From Acanthosepion lycidas (Eukaryota; Mollusca; Cephalopoda; Sepiida; Sepiidae), in assembly GCA_963932145.1 (NCBI GenBank), contig OZ010593.1, positions 38,864,536-38,928,535 of the forward strand: a stretch of 64,000 bases of DNA, given 5' to 3'. The translations under genes were made by a program, and so were the position numbers. Each line of letters opens with the position of its first letter. Position 1 is the first letter of the stretch. Below are positions 47,910-60,073 of this stretch, piece by piece. The notes under the pieces were generated by a model. It saw only the letters and a list, made by a program, of their open reading frames with translations. It made no database searches and had not been told where the DNA came from.

Positions 47910-47983
47910 TAGCTCAATAGCTGGTGACCTTGACAACCAAATGGTATAACATTTGGTTATCAAGGATACCAGCTATTGAGGTA
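47910..47983. repeat. Imperfect hairpin, 34-bp arms with 6-nt loop
   Basis: 47910-47943 pairs with 47950-47983 at 30 of 34 positions (CTCAATAGCTGGT ... CCTTGA ... AACCAAATG), loop GTATAA. The 74-nt length is in the size range of small-RNA precursors, but a decayed hairpin MITE is equally likely. No TA or other flanking duplication was fixed. Confidence 0.85.
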
Positions 47984-50900
47984 AATGGCATGATGATGAA
48001 TATAACAGAAATAATGGTAATCTGCTAAGGAAGCTAATAAACACAATAAAGATAATTTTTAAACATATATATTTTATATCTTATTATTATTAAAATATAT
48101 AATTTGCATATTGTTTGTTTTTGTCAAAAACTTTTTTTTATTTTACAAAATCAAAGAAAATTTATTCAAGAGAATACTCTGTGTTAAAAACTGAAATATT
48201 TTAAAGAAAATATTAATTAAAATTAAAATTAAAAATTAAATTCATAACGTTAAAATTTAATTTTTAAGGATATTTGAAGTTTTGGTGAATTATTTACATT
48301 AGCATCCTTCACTTTCTTATTTTCATTATTAATAAAAAAAATGTCAAAATTGTTAAATATGGTAAATATCTGAAGAAAACTAGAGCTCAATTGCCAAAAC
48401 ATAAGGGACTGAAACAAGAAAGATGATGATGCTTGTATGACTTTTTTGTCAATTTATTAATTCTCTCTTGTAAATTATTTTTATGATAAAGCTAATTTCT
48501 GATAGAACTTTGATTGACCTTTTGAATATTTGAAGGAAAGATAGGATATTATTTAAGAGAATCCAATAAGAGTGAAAGACATTTCTATGGCTACATGATT
48601 ATAGTGGAATAAAAATAACATTTTTGAAAGAAAAGGAGATAAAAAAAGATTGCAAATTCTTTTGAGAGAAACCAAAGGAAAACAACAACAAAAAGAAACT
48701 CATAATTCAGAATGGAATGATTTGTACATTTGCTCAACAAATGCAATGGCCAAATGTTAAGCAAGAGAAATCCATTTCAGAAGAAAAAGATAAACTTGAT
48801 TGAAATAAGAAAAGTTTTTTTTTTTATATTTTAAAAAAACAATTTTTCTGATTCTATTGTTTTCTCATTCATTTGGAGATATTAATAGCAAATATAGTAT
48901 TTTATGTACTTAACTAAAAAAATTTGTTTAATGAAGAAAATGCACAAAACTTAAAAATAAAATTATATCAGAAAAAAAGGATGTTTTTATGTAATTTTTT
49001 TCTTTCCTTTTTAGAGCATTGGAGATTTGGGTTAAAAATCTTGTTCTTCTGGCATCAACATAAGACTGTATTTGTACAGGAAATTTAAGCATCTTTTTGC
49101 TGTTAAAACACATTGATTTGAAAATTCTTGTAAAAGGACCCCAATTAAAGAAAATCTGCTCTGAACCATAAAATAAAAATGCAATAGAACTAAGACATTA
49201 TTTAATTAGAAAAACTTTTAATTACTTTTATAAATAAAATATATTATGGATACTATACTTTTTAAAATAAAAAAAAGAAATTCAATCAACAATTAATTTT
49301 TACAGGAATTGTTTTCATTTCTTTTCATTTTAATTAGAATAATTTATAAACTTTTAAATTCTGTATTAATTTGTAACAGTCAAGTGATTAAAACTCTATT
49401 TACTAATTATAAATAGAAAAGCTACAATTCAATGACTCCCTGTATTTAAAAATAATTTTGAATTTTATGTGTGTGTAAACCTGTCAATTTTTGTAAATAC
49501 TGACCTCCATACATGACACCATCAGAAAATAAAAGTGGTAACTATAATAAATTTCAAATTTATTGTTAATTTTCTTATATTTTGTCAACAAGCGTTTTCA
49601 TACGTAAGGCAGAGTACCTAAAATTCAATAAAATATTTGATTGCTTAGAATATTTTCTTAAATTTTTAAAATTACTGGCTAGTTAAAAAAATTATAAAAA
49701 AAAGCATTCACACTGTATTCAAGTAAGTTTTACTATTATATACCTCTTACTTAAATTTCCCAAACATCAGGTTGTCGATAGATCTCATAAAAACATCCAC
49801 CTCCATGTTAAAAAAAATATTTTCTGCAATATTTTAAACTAAAAGTAATATTTGTTTCATTTCAGATTAATTAAACATTAAATCAGGTAATTTTTCTCAA
49901 ATAATGTTTCAGAAAAGTATATTTTATTTTTGTAAGATTTTTAATAAAGATAATTATGTTGTGTTGACAGATTTGTCAATATGAATGATTCCACTCATTT
50001 TCAATTCAGTTTGCAATACAGCAAAGTATTTTACTTATTGGAAACATTAAATTTAATCTATTAGTTTGGAATTTAAACTAAAATGAATTCTTCAAGAAAG
50101 ATTTTTCATTTTTTAAAATGCATTTTAAACCTTAAGTGTCACCTTTTTCTTCTGGAGGTACATGAATGGATTTTTTACTCCACTAACCAGGTGCTGATGA
50201 AGACAAAGCTTCACTGTAATTCACTTCCTTGAATCCTATGATCTGGACCAAAAACTAGATTCAAAATACAAAGCAAAAAACATCTCTTTTCCTCTTAGCT
50301 ATATCCCTCATACTAAGGAGTCATTCATCTTTTAGGGAGAAAACAAAAAATAACACTGACCCCAGAGAGTAGTTGGGAAGATAGATGACAAATTATTATC
50401 AGGTCAGGATTATTACTCCAAGGTTTGAACTGAAAACATCTGGATAACAATCTTAAGTTGAAGAATTGTTATGCAGACCAAAGGAACCACACTAAAGCTT
50501 TTTCCTTGTTTTGGTCTCATTGAAATTCATGGCACATAACTGACATTTCTTCTTTCTTCTTAGTCTGTACTGACTGATGAAGAATGGCACTTGTTTATTT
50601 TTGTTTTGTTTTAATGCTAGTTTGGAAGTGAAAAACATCTTTTTGCATATATGCTCTGTACAAGCAGATCAGTAAGAGAAGGAAAAAATTTGGAAATGAA
50701 ACTGGAGATCTAGTTGCTGGATCATGATGGGTGATGCTAATTTAGTAGATAAGCACAATTCACTCAAAAAGCTGATCTGTCATATTTAGAAATGTACTTC
50801 TATGACACAAATGACACTTTTCCCTTCAGATATACAAATATAGAATTCTACTCATCATTATGGGTAAATGAACATTATAGACTTGTAAACTAAACAATCA

Positions 50901-52693
50901 GCCCATATATATACGTATATATGATCTCACAACTGATATGTATCTAATACAAAACAATTATACATAAAAATCCAAAATATAAAAGTATAAAGTTTATGTA
51001 GAATAAGTTTATCTACTATAACTGAAAATGGATATAAGTATAATTTTGTTGCTACTATTTCCTTGGCAATAATTATAGAAAGATAATTTGCTTATTCTCA
51101 TATATGTCCACCCTTGTCATATCCAATCAGTTTGGTTTAGATCAGCAACAATGAGTACAGGAAAACTTTTGGTTTTATTCCTTTCTCTTGGGATATCATT
51201 ACAAAATGAACCAATAAGCAATCAGAATCTGAAATCTATTTATTGGTTTCATTCTCTATCCATCACAAAAATAACTTTAATGTTGATTTCATCATTGCCA
51301 TTATATATCCTGAGATGGACCTCCACTCCAATATTCCAATTTGAAAGTTGTGCTCATTTTATGTACCTTATTTGACAGTCATCATTTTGAATGACAATGC
51401 TGTGCAAATTCTCCCATGTTACCTGCATTTAATCTTTTCTGAAATATAAATTCAACCTGAAAACTTTCAGCCAATGTTTGTTCTTTGCTTCCCTCAAGAA
51501 CTGGAGGTAATATCCAAAACAGGAATGTTCATGATAAATGAAGGCAGCATGTATAAACAGTAGTTCCATCTTGCCATTTATCTAGCACTTACTTTGATCT
51601 TAACTTTTTCTCAGAATTCACATAAATTTGAATAATGGTCAAACAAAAGTGATGGACAGAATTTATTTATTTGCTTCTTTATTTTTTTTTTCTCTATTCT
51701 CATGTATTTAACATTACTTAAGCTTGTTAACAATCCATAGTTTAACATATTTTTTTTCCAAATGAATACTTTTCAAGACAGACAAATCTTTCAACATTTA
51801 CCAATAATATTAACATTTGTGCTCCTGGTCATTTTATTTGTTCCCTTATAAAACTTGCTTCACCTTATATCCTCATTAGTAATCAATATATTGTTCTTAT
51901 TTCTTTTTGTTTCATTTAACAATAAATGCAGAAGAGACTTTCAAAAGATATATGCCATTCTGTCCACATTCAAGAGAATTGCATATGCACTTTGCTGACT
52001 TGTCATCAATGACAATTCCTTCTTAAAGCCAAAAACCTTCAGGCAAAAGTTCTTATAATAAGGTAAGCTACATTTTGGCAAGGAGAGAAAGCCTTTAAGA
52101 TGCATGGAATGGATTTATCTTGTGAATGATCATGATACCTGGTACACAACTCTAAGAATTTAAATTTTGTTATCTTTATTCAGTTATGACACTTGACGTA
52201 ATACCACTTGATGTGACAGATTCGCTGGCAACAGGCAATGCCTTGAACAAGTTAAGATTGGTTTTGGAAAGCTCTCCTGCAGTGCTATTTAGTTTCATTT
52301 TATTTATATGCCATATTCACTTAGTCAAGTAGAATGAACACAGAGTTGTCCTGTTTCTGCCAATTTCAGGTTTTTCTTCTTAGAAAGACAATATTTTGTT
52401 TGGTTTTAACTTTATCTTGGTTCTCTACATTTCGGCATACGCATTCTCAATCATTTTCTTGTCATTTTATATTGAACCACTGCTATAATTCTTTGCCATC
52501 TTTCATATTTTTTAAAAATTTTTTCTTCATTTTATGTTCATGATTTTATTATGTCAGGATTATACAGCTCTGTAGAAAGCCAAATTGCAAAACCCTTCAA
52601 GAAATTTGGACAATCACAAACAATTCCAAAAATGTCTCAGTACACTTGATAATTACCAACAATCTTCACTTTCTATATGCTTTTTTTCTATGT
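47984..52693. other. Long AT-rich stretch, nothing recognised
   Basis: 4.7 kb without a microsatellite, recognisable transposon or exon. 48100-49950 is extremely AT-rich with many A/T runs. CTGATGA words near 50187 and 50573 lack hammerhead-ribozyme partners. Confidence 0.5.
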
Positions 52694-52719
52694 ATGTGTG
52701 TGTGTGTGTGTGTGTGTGT
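52694..52719. repeat. (TG)n microsatellite
   Basis: TG tract of 26 bp. Confidence 0.95.
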
Positions 52720-55700
52720 TTTGCTTTTGTTTTTTTATAATGTACAAAGACAATTACTGGTTTATTTTTCTGTTTATTTAATTCCTTCTTTGCTATGTCT
52801 GATGACATCTGAAGATGATCAGAATTTTTACAAGCCCAGACTTGTACAAAACATGTCTTCTCTTCATATTACTCAACATACAACATTGATTTTGTAAAGA
52901 TTATTTAAAGGTAACTGAAAATATTGCTTGTATACCGGCCAATAGAATTGTAAATATGCTGTTTCTCATCAAGTGTCAGCAGTTTTATAGATTTACGATA
53001 TCCCTTACTGTTTTCTTCTTGCAAACATTTTTTTTACTTTTTTGTCTCCTATGCCAATTTTGGAGTTGAAATTAACCATCAGCCATCTTAGGTCACATGT
53101 CATCAAATCCTGAAAGTAAAACACAGACTTTCAACTGCTTTTAGTTTAAAAGATAATCTTTTATTTAAGTAAATTATGTTTTTAATGATTTTGCTTTTTT
53201 TAAATCTAGTATAATTTCATCTTTGCCGTTGAAAAAAGTTAGTATTTCTTGCTTTTCTACTGGCTTTAAATAGATGGCATTCCTTATTGGTGGTTTCAGA
53301 TAACTTTCAAAAGAACTGTCAATCAGAGGTAAGTTATTCTCCAGGTCATCTCCAAAGTATTTTTGTTGGTGCTGTTGGTTTTTGTGCTTCTTCTTCTGAG
53401 ACAATGTTTTTGTGTATTATTTGACCAGCTAGGTAGCTCACCCTTGTTTATTTCCTTTTTGGAGTCTGTAACTCTTGGTAAATGTTTATGGTTTGCCAGG
53501 CCTTATTGTGGATTGTTGTCACATATTGTCATGATATAAATCAAACAATTTGGTGTTAGGATACTTTTCAATATGCTCATCCTATATTTTCATGTCTAGA
53601 GCTAGTGTATTTCGTATTGTTATAGATTGTTACATATTGTTTGTCTATCCTGTCTATTTTTAGTTTAGTTCATGTGGAACGAAGCAAATTTCAGGTGATA
53701 ATATGTTGCTAGTTTTTATAAATCTACTGTCATTTGCAAATGGAGATTTTTGAATCCTTCATGGAAGTAGATTTATTCTCACTCTCATCCTTTCTGTTAA
53801 TGATTGCTGAACCAGAAAATTCTTATAATAAATCAATATTCTCTAACCAAACAAAGAAACTGCTGTCATGGATATTTATACAAGTCCTGATGTTGCCAGT
53901 TGACTTAAATGACAAATTGAATGATGGTCGGGCTTGTAAAAAAGTTTCTGTGTTATATTACTTGAAGATGGTTGGAGAACACACCAGTGAAGAGATTACA
54001 AAGTACACAAAGGATGCATACAGTCTGAATAAATATACTTCTTAAATTGGTGATTTTGTCTAATTTTGTTCAAAGAGAAACTGGAAATATTTCTCTTAGT
54101 AAAATAAAGGTTGAGAAATGTTTTCTATTCTGAGTAAAAAGCTTTAGATGTTTGCCAAAAGTCAATGTCTACTTGTTTGGAATTTTCATCTGAAAGTTAG
54201 ATGAGTTTTAATTTTCTTGTTTTCTTGCTGAAAATAAAAATGTTTAGTAAAACAGTAAATCACTATGAAAGTAATCAAGTTTGATTGGGAGGCTTGGACT
54301 CTTCATCCTTATTGAAGCTAAAGTCACAACAGTCACAACTTGAGGGGTGATGAATGTTATCTAAATTACTATAAATATTTCCTTTATTGTTGATGATTAT
54401 TGTTTCATATTTTTTGTTTTGTTTCTTGATTTCTTTTCTTTATTTTTTGTTAATTATTCACAAATTATTTGCTGATCTGAAATTTCTTTTTATTTAAATA
54501 AAACTGTATTTTGGGGGGATTAAAAACATCTGATGCAGAGAATAAAAAACAATTTTATATCCTGTATTTCATTTCTGTTGGTGGTGTTTGTGGACCAGTT
54601 GAAAAGAAAAAAGTTATTCAAATAGGAAATGAAGACTAAGTTAATTGATGGCTAGATTTTAGTTATCTCCCTTTGTCCAAATCTTTAATATCCTGACTTA
54701 GAAAAATTCATACAATTACTGTAGTACACTAGTATGAAAAGAATTTACATCTTCTCCTTTAGCAAGGAATGCCAAACCATAGCTTTCTCAAACTGTTATC
54801 TCATACCTTTTTAAAGCTTTCTCAAACTGTTTATAAGAATTACTCAATATATATTTGTAACATTATATATTATGCTATATTTAAAAATATAATTTTGACA
54901 GTGTATTAAAATCTTTTCAAATCTATGGCACCTGCTTCCAATACTCAAACATATTCCCTTCAACACAAGTTATTTATACACAATAAGCCAAAATTATCAG
55001 GTCTATAAGAAATCTAACATGAGCATCACTCAAACACTGTTTAAAATTTGATTTTAATTTTAAAAAGAAACACATTTTAATTTGTTAATTTTAAAAAGAA
55101 ACATATTAAATGACATTTTTATTCAGTTTTCAGTAATGATGAAATAATCAAAAAATATAAAGGCAATTTTTACTAAAACCTAAGCTTGTTTAAACACAAC
55201 AAAAATAGTGTGCTTTATCATGTTGAAATACAAATTTTACAAAGGCGTGTCTGTACAAAAAGTTTGGATATTTGCGAAAGTTCTATAAGAAGGCTCTGAT
55301 GAGAATCAACTCTGCCACTGATTATAAGAAAAACCAATATCAATAACAGGACAGGTACAACATTCAACATGGTTATAATGAAAAAGAATGTATTTGCTTG
55401 CAGCAAATACTTTGTATACAAGAACTGATTCATTTCTGAAAATGTCTGCCAATGTCTATGGTTTCTGGTAATGTAACCATCTCCCCTTCTCACTATGCCA
55501 CAAATTAAAATGATTAACAGGCTGCATATAGGGCTTCTTCACTTTTGCAGCAGAAGTAGAAGATGTCAACTACTTGGCAGCCATTTTGTTTTTTTATGGC
55601 TGGAGGATTCAAGTGAGAACAGGAAAAGACAAACAGTTCCATATCAATTCTCTAAAGTTTATGTGTAAAATTTCATTTCAGTTCTAGAAGACTGAATGCA

Positions 55701-57148
55701 ATATTGTATGTGTCATTATTTCCCATAATATGCATAATTTGCAGGAGAATTTACAAAGAACATTTTTTTCTGATTTTAAAGTACCTTTCCTCTATTGATC
55801 AATGAAATATTTATAGATATATTTTTCTGAGATATATAAAGGTTAACTCTTAAATACTGGTGAGTGAGGCAACTTGCTGTGCCAAGTCTAATATAAGCTA
55901 TTTCCATAGTAACAATACTGACTGGCCACTGGTCATCTTGATGGATTTATTTAGATACCAGCCATTAATAAAAATAAATCTGACATTTTTTAATAGACAT
56001 TCCCCTGCCAATTACTGTTAAATAATAATTTTTATGAATTATTTCTGAAATCATAAACGCTATATCCTAATTTTTTCTATTGATTTTGAATTGCTTTTTC
56101 TGCTACAGAAAATTTCAATAATTCTTTCTTACTTTAGGATATCAGTCATTTTTTATGAGTACTTCTCTTCATCTGGCAAAATAATATCCAGTAATATCAA
56201 GTATATATGGCTTAGATGAAAGCAGTTTATATTTTTCAGTTTTGGTTCAAATTTATTAAATGCAAACATGAAAATATCAAAACATTTTATTCAGTCAAGT
56301 TCTGATCATCCACAAGGCATTTTCCTACATGACTTTTATTCTTTTTAACCCCTATGGTCAAATAAATCAACAGTTTCATGCAATATGCCTCAATTTATAT
56401 GGGGAATAAAATGTCCATACCAATAAAATGATAATTTATAGAGTATACCTATTATTAGAGGATCTACTGTGAGGAAATGTTTGGTGTTGGCTGTACAACT
56501 TATAATAGATAAGTAAAAAAAAAAAAACCTGAAAAATAAACAAACAATACATGAAAAATGTTGATACCAGGGGAAATGGATTGATCAGCTTAATAATAAA
56601 AAAAATAAACTTTTCTTAAATTCAAATCAATTTTAAAAGACAATTGGTTTTTCACTGAATCTATTTTCACTGGTTAAATTTGCAACTGCTAAATTGTCAA
56701 ATATTTTTTGTAATTTTTTTCCATGATGAATCAAGTGAAGTCTTTACTATTTCATTTTGATTAGTTTAGAAATGCCTTTCTTTTCAGTGGGTGGAGGAAG
56801 AATTTTATGTCTTTTAATTGTGTTTTCTTTTTTTTCTGGAGGAGGAGGAGGAAAAAGAAAAACTTAAAAGATGAAAAATGTAACACATAAACATAAATGC
56901 AAGCACCAAACACAAAATAATAAATTAATATCCATAATCTAAATTGTTTTTCCTTTTTATAAGTAAATCTTAAAAATTCTCCCTCATCAGCCTTGTGCTG
57001 AGTAAAATTTTGAAACAGATTTTCTTCTCTTTTGCACTTAGGACAAAATTTGATTTTTAAAAAAATGGGCTCAATTCATTTTCCTAAATGACAATTTTTT
57101 AGCAATTTTTGAACAAACAACATAAAAAATGAAAATTCTCAAGTCATT
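52720..57148. other. AT-rich stretch; two small direct duplications
   Basis: A 19-bp word TTAATTTTAAAAAGAAACA is repeated at 55054 and 55085, and AGCTTTCTCAAACTGTT at about 54780 and 54816. A GGA-rich patch lies at 56838-56853. Two open frames, 53174-53404 (minus) and 53734-54045 (plus, 103 codons), show no dependable motif. Nothing else recognised. Confidence 0.45.
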
Positions 57149-58033
57149 CCATGTCAAATCAACAAGGGTCTGACTATCACCAAAACAGATTTTTTAAGAA
57201 TTTGGTATAGAGCTTCATGATAGAAATTGAATGGTACCTATTTTACATCTCTAGGTGAAAGGATTCTCAAGATATGACACTTTGCCAAAAAGGTGAATTG
57301 TGGAAAATAGTCACAAAGTTTACATATCAATATCTCAGTTGCTTTTTCACCTACAAAGCTAAATTATATACCATTTTAAAGTACTTGGATAGATCTAAAT
57401 GGTGATCTATTTATTCTTTTGTTTAAAGGTCAAATAATTTGACCTTGACCATTAATTTCTCAAAAAATCTATCCTTAATTTTTTAAAATTTGACAAATTT
57501 GTTTAATTTATGGCAAGATATGTACAAAATTTTATGGTTGACTTTTGACTGTGTTCTGAGTTAGGCCAAATTCAAAATGGTGGATTTTGGTATTTGTCAC
57601 TATCTTCCAATATGGTCAAGTTGTATATCTTTAGAAAGCTCTTTGAATACTGATTAATATTCACATAAGAACTAAGAATTTATGTTATTCATGGTTAAAT
57701 ATTGACCAAATTGGTGGAAAATAAACAATCTTATTTTTGATTTTGCTTACATCTTTATTATACAAGTAGATTTTTATATGAAAAAGTGACATAATGAAAA
57801 TAATTAAAAAGGTGTCATCAATAAATTTTAAGATAACATAAAATAATATGAAAATATGCAACAAATGATGTTAATGGTTAATAAATTTTTATTGACAAAC
57901 ATGTCAACAAAAATTTGTTAACCATTAACATTAACACTAAATGCATAAAACAATCAAATTTTCAGGGTTTTTTTTTATATATTTAAAAAAATTAAGTGTC
58001 AGTGATGGTCAGGTCCTTGTTGATTTAACATGG
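57149..58033. mobile_element. 885-bp non-autonomous DNA transposon with 32-bp inverted ends
   Basis: 57149-57180 (CCATGT, AAATCAACAAGG, CTGAC, ATCAC) and the reverse complement of 58002-58033 match at 28 of 32 positions. The interior is AT-rich, has no open frame of note, and contains a second near-perfect hairpin at 57869-57930. No unambiguous target duplication was seen at the outer edges, so the superfamily is open. Confidence 0.75.
57869..57930. repeat. Hairpin, 29-bp arms with 4-nt loop
   Basis: 57869-57897 pairs with 57902-57930 at 27 of 29 positions (TGTTAATGGTTAA ... AAATTTTT ... TTGACA), inside the 885-bp element. Confidence 0.9.
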
Positions 58034-60024
58034 AGAAAATTCAGTAAACTTTGTGTGGAACCAATAATAACAATAATAATGAAGAACAGTTCAAAGTACC
58101 TTTTCTACTAACATTTAAATAATAAAACTCTCAAATTTAATCATCTAAAATTCAGAAAAGATGGAGTCGGTCCAGTGTGTTATTAATAAATATTATTAAT
58201 TATGGAAAAGTTAATATGTAATGTAAACAAGAAGCAAACTTTCTCTGAAACTTTGTTACAAAGTTTCTTTCCTTAAGCAACACACACTTGACCAATTCTC
58301 ACAGGTTTCAACTCAAATTATTATTTCCTCTGAATAATTCTTTTGATTTTTGATTTGAAACTTATAAAAAAAACAACTGGCATTTTGCTCCTTTGCTACT
58401 CTGAATTTTGTGACAATCAGAAAGAAGATTCCTTATTGATATTTTTCCTTATATACATGTACACATACCTAAATATGTGTTTCATATGACACCTCCTCCA
58501 TAATTGCCATCCATGTGCTGACAAGAGAAATGTGGTAATGAAACATTCTTTCAAAACTCCTGCAAGAATCAATAAAAAGGCTGACCTTGCAATGTGTTTG
58601 CTTGTCCTCTTAAAGCAAGCCCAGTGAGGCAGCACAACACAAGGTGGTCAATAAACTCAAAGAACAAATAGATTTTAATTAAATGAATGAACATCATCAT
58701 TTTGCCAATTAGATCTTTATATCTACAAAACAAAATGTGAATATATATATACATGATGTCAAAATTATTGAAAAAGAAAAGAGAAAATTGCACTGTTATT
58801 TTTGGAAACCAATGTTTTGTTGGATCTTTGAATTATTTGGTGGGGGAATCTTTTTTCTGAAACCATTGAATAGTTTTTGCCTTTTTCCTTTCCATGCCAT
58901 CTTGTTTCTGCTTACAGGTTTACTTGAAAGCAAACTCAGAAAATATTTAAGATACAACAAAAGTATTCACATCAAATAAGAACCTGTCTAAAAATGTTTC
59001 TGAAATGTTTCATTATATTTACTATCTTCATTTGTTATACAACTTAGGTGTATGGAAACCATTATTACAGAATAGGAATTGCTTTTCCTTACGTCTATCA
59101 TACATCATTTTTCTCTATTGTTCTGTTTTTGGAAAACAAGTTCTATCCAAATTTGACATTACAAATCTGGACAAATTAAGGCAAACTTTATCCTTTTGCC
59201 CTTTTGGTGACTAAAAACAAACAATCACTTGCTTGAGCCATACATAGACATAGAACATCATTTAATAACTGCCATTGTCTTTGAGTCAGAACATAGAGTT
59301 GATATATTGCTTTGTCCAGAGGCCAAACATCATTCAAAAACAAAACCAGTAAAGGTATACCATAACATTCTAAGTTGAATTTGAACTGATTTCAATGAAT
59401 TTCTTGCTTTTTGTTTACATGAATAAAATCATTCAGACACAAACAAGCAGCCATTTTGTATATGAGAAAATTCTTAAATGAAAATATTGGTGGAAAATTA
59501 GTTCAAGTAAAGAGAAAGGATGTGACAGAAATTGGGATTTATCCTCTCAGTCATAAAAATTTTTATGTTTTAAGATTTGAATAACCTATTCAATAATCAC
59601 AAGGACTCATAATATAGTCCCATAGGTTTGGCCATAATATGAATATTAGGATAAATACACTAAAGATGATAATAGTGTGAATAACATGTGAAATAATGAT
59701 AAAGAGTCATTTCAAAATTTCAAACAGTATTTATTAAATGCTAAGAATATAACTTGGAGTAGCCATGTTTCCAAATAATCTCATCTGAAATTATTGAAAG
59801 CAAACATTTGTCAGTTGAAAGAGCAAAAGATTTTATATAGAAAAAATTGTTAATAAAAAGTAATTGAAAGTCATTCAAATTTATTTCCTGTCATTGTTGT
59901 TTCAAAAACCAACATTACTTAATCAGATTTTTATCCTTGTTCATTTGTTCATTAGGATTAACTTACCATCCTCTTGATTATTGCAACATGTTTTAACTGG
60001 AGATTATATTGTTTTCTTTTACAG
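58034..60024. other. Intron sequence before the CELF-like exon
   Basis: AT-rich, with no element recognised. It ends in the pyrimidine-rich acceptor TTGTTTTCTTTTACAG (60009-60024). Confidence 0.55.
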
Positions 60025-60073
60025 ATGAACCGTCCAATTCAAGTCAAACCAGCTGATAGTGAGAGCAGAGCAG
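60025..60073 (+). CDS. CELF: CELF/Bruno-family RNA-binding protein, 49-nt exon
   Basis: Encodes MNRPIQVKPADSESRA plus the first base of the next codon. CELF (CUGBP/Elav-like, Bruno-like) proteins bind U/G-rich RNA through three RRM domains and control splicing, translation and mRNA decay. This segment is the end of RRM1 and the linker to RRM2; human CELF4-type proteins have the near-identical MNRPIQVKPADSESRG there, whereas CELF1/2 have a more divergent MHHPIQMKPADSEK. The subgroup is therefore CELF3/4/5/6-like. The exon length (49 nt) and phases (starting on a codon boundary, ending after one base) agree with the conserved vertebrate exon, from memory of family structure. A clear acceptor (TTTTCTTTTACAG) precedes it and GT (GTTTGTTG, a weak +5/+6) follows. 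The exon starts with an in-frame ATG, but in full-length proteins this is an internal Met. Flanking exons were not found in the window. Confidence 0.9.

Noticed and set aside
50565-50600. CTGATGA words as hammerhead ribozyme cores (also 33443, 50187, 55293)
   Set aside because: Matching GAAA and stem partners at required spacing are absent.
52230-52265. CCTTGAACAAGTTAAGATT similar to a word in R2 copy 3 (35031)
   Set aside because: About 19 bp with one mismatch and no extension on either side; too short to annotate.
53174-53404. Minus-strand frame with PPIRNAIYLKPVEKQEI resembling LINE reverse-transcriptase linkers
   Set aside because: Only one short resemblance, no catalytic blocks nearby, and the adjoining endonuclease-like scrap lies in the wrong order.
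53734-54045. 103-codon plus-strand frame
   Set aside because: Reads like a normal protein in places but matches no family I know and has no splice support; left as unexplained.
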